Below are positions 63,019-64,000 of a stretch of 64,000 nt of DNA, one piece after another. Origin of the DNA: Trochalopteron elliotii (taxonomy: Eukaryota; Chordata; Aves; Passeriformes; Leiothrichidae); the NCBI GenBank assembly GCA_024734555.1, contig JANPWX010000108.1:351756-415755 (forward strand). The letters are read 5' to 3'. Position 1 is the stretch's first letter; every line of letters starts with the position of its first letter. The notes beneath the pieces were generated by a model. It did not search any database. It had not been told where the DNA came from and was given only the letters and a program-made list of their open reading frames with translations. The position numbers and the translations under genes are program-made.

Positions 63019-63664
63019 TGTCCTAGTTTAGGGCAAACCTGGGAGGAAACCTCCTTAAGGGGGCACTCCCTCCCCTCCCCCCAACCGGTTTGAAAAAAAA
63101 ACAACACCTCCTCCAAGAGAAGTGGAAAGAACCCTGTTTATTAAACAGGCAAAGCACTCCCTGGCACAATAAATTGAACAATACCCAATGATGCCGCTCT
63201 GAAGAGATGACAGATTTAGGAAAGAAGTCCGTCCTGTAGGTGGTTGCTCTGTCTCAGAGCCTCTGGTGCTGGGGAGCGTTGCTGCGCAGATCTTGGTGGG
63301 TTCCAGATACAAGACCCCACGGTGCTTCCCCGGGTCCTCAGTCCAGAGAGATTTTTAACAGTTCCAAAGAAAGGCGAAAAAAGGGGAAAAAAAAAAACAG
63401 GAAAGAAAAAAGGAAAAAAAAAAAACCCAGGAGGAGAAGGAAAAAAGAAAGCAAAGCATCTCCTCCTGCTGCTATCTACGCTAGCTAACTAACTACTGCA
63501 AGAAAAAAAAAAAAAAAAAACACCTCTCCTTGTGTGTTGAATCCGACTCTCAAGGCCAGACAGTGGAGGACAGTTTCTAAAAACAAACTGCGCCCCTCTC
63601 CCCTCCCCCCAGCTCCCAGGTTTATCAGACGATTGGAATGCAAACATCATGTCACCCCAAGACA
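63019..63664 (-). mobile_element. Solo LTR (ERVL-like), inserted in CR1
   Basis: A 646-base element begins TGTCCTAGTTTAGGGCAAA and ends CCCCAAGACA, with TGTC/GACA inverted ends. The flanks GTTCT (63014-63018) and GTCCT (63665-63669) form a 5-base target duplication with one mismatch, and joining the flanks restores continuous CR1 sequence. Minus-strand orientation is suggested by CCAAT (complement of 63632-63636), TGATAAA (complement of 63621-63627) and AATAAA (complement of 63137-63142) about 120 bases before the left end. Two long A-rich blocks lie inside (63376-63425 and 63503-63520). It has no internal viral genes. Lysine-rich plus-strand ORFs at 63240-63492 are low-complexity artefacts. 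It is related to the LTR at 34979. Confidence 0.88.
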
Positions 63665-64000
63665 GTCCTCCTTGTCCTTTGAGGATGGGAGTAACATTGG
63701 CTTTTCTCCTGTACCTGGACACCTCTCCTGTTCTCCACGATTTTTTAAAGATAATGGATAGTGATCTGCCAGTTCCCTCAACCCCCATGGGTACACCCCA
63801 TCAGGGCCCATGGATTTATGTGTGTTTAGTCTGCCTAGCTGATCTCTAACCTAACCCTCTCTGACCAAAGGGAAGCCTTTCTCTCTACAGACTTCTGTGG
63901 GAAGCCAGATAGAGATAATGCTAAAGGCCATCCTGCCTCTGATATATTGCAGCTGTGTTAATTCCCAAAGAGTGGGAACAGCCTTGCCCTCACAGCTGGG
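63665..64000 (-). mobile_element. CR1 LINE, reverse transcriptase fragment running off the window
   Basis: On the minus strand this encodes LSIIFKKSWRTGEV followed by RKANVTPI, the well-conserved N-terminal part of CR1 reverse transcriptase (usually RPLSIIFEKSWRTGEVP...WRKANVTPIFKK). Upstream coding text is visible to about 63850: plus-strand CATCAGGGCCCATGGATTTA is the complement of the segment encoding KSMGPDGMHP-type sequence. The copy continues beyond the window end, so its 5' extent is unknown. Substitutions and stops show it is not functional. Confidence 0.88.

Noticed and set aside
63240..63492. Two lysine-rich plus-strand ORFs
   Set aside because: They are produced by A/G-rich low-complexity sequence inside an LTR, which is itself oriented on the minus strand.
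1..64000. CRISPR arrays, prokaryotic operons, tRNA or rRNA genes
   Set aside because: No regularly spaced repeats, no tightly packed ORFs and no recognisable structural RNA sequence. The content is that of a vertebrate nuclear genome.

Overview
The window looks like an intergenic or deep-intronic stretch of a bird nuclear genome. The sequence is AT-rich, with short ORFs in all six frames broken by stops. I found no exon series, rRNA, tRNA or CRISPR. Its recognisable content is the avian non-LTR retrotransposon CR1, several solo LTRs bounded by TG...CA, microsatellites and long A/T tracts. The LTR that opens (+ strand) with TGYCCTRGTTTAGGGCAAA, and the LTR that opens with TGTCCTGGGTTGTAG, look to me like families common in passerine genomes. 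That makes a songbird the best guess, but it rests on memory of repeat families and not on a search.

Layout. 1-2180: no recognised feature. 2180-3720: a decayed plus-strand CR1 keeping pieces of the ORF1 esterase domain, endonuclease, reverse transcriptase and 3' UTR within about 1.5 kb. 3721-24130: no gene; holds a GT-rich tract, a slightly more GC-rich patch near 11 kb, a (TATCTC)n microsatellite and poly(A) runs. 24131-24610: plus-strand CR1 3' end. 24611-34978: nothing recognised except a palindromic cluster near 31.2 kb and a T24 tract. 34979 to about 35805: minus-strand solo LTR. 35806-42854: an AC-rich tract near 40 kb and a T-rich tract at 39.3 kb. 42855-43885: plus-strand CR1 interrupted by a 534-bp solo LTR with an exact 5-bp target duplication. 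45463-45872 and 55161-55612: two minus-strand CR1 pieces lacking their 3' ends. About 56085-56820: a compositionally distinct, repeat-like block I cannot name. 62941-64000: minus-strand CR1 reverse transcriptase fragment interrupted by a 646-bp solo LTR.

Nothing here forms a working gene or pathway. The window records at least two rounds of insertion: CR1 copies inserted and decayed, then LTR retrotransposons landed in two of them and were reduced to solo LTRs. I do not see a new biological system. The best-supported observations are the two LTR-in-CR1 nestings, the LTR promoter architecture, and the fossil ORF1 esterase blocks in the first CR1.
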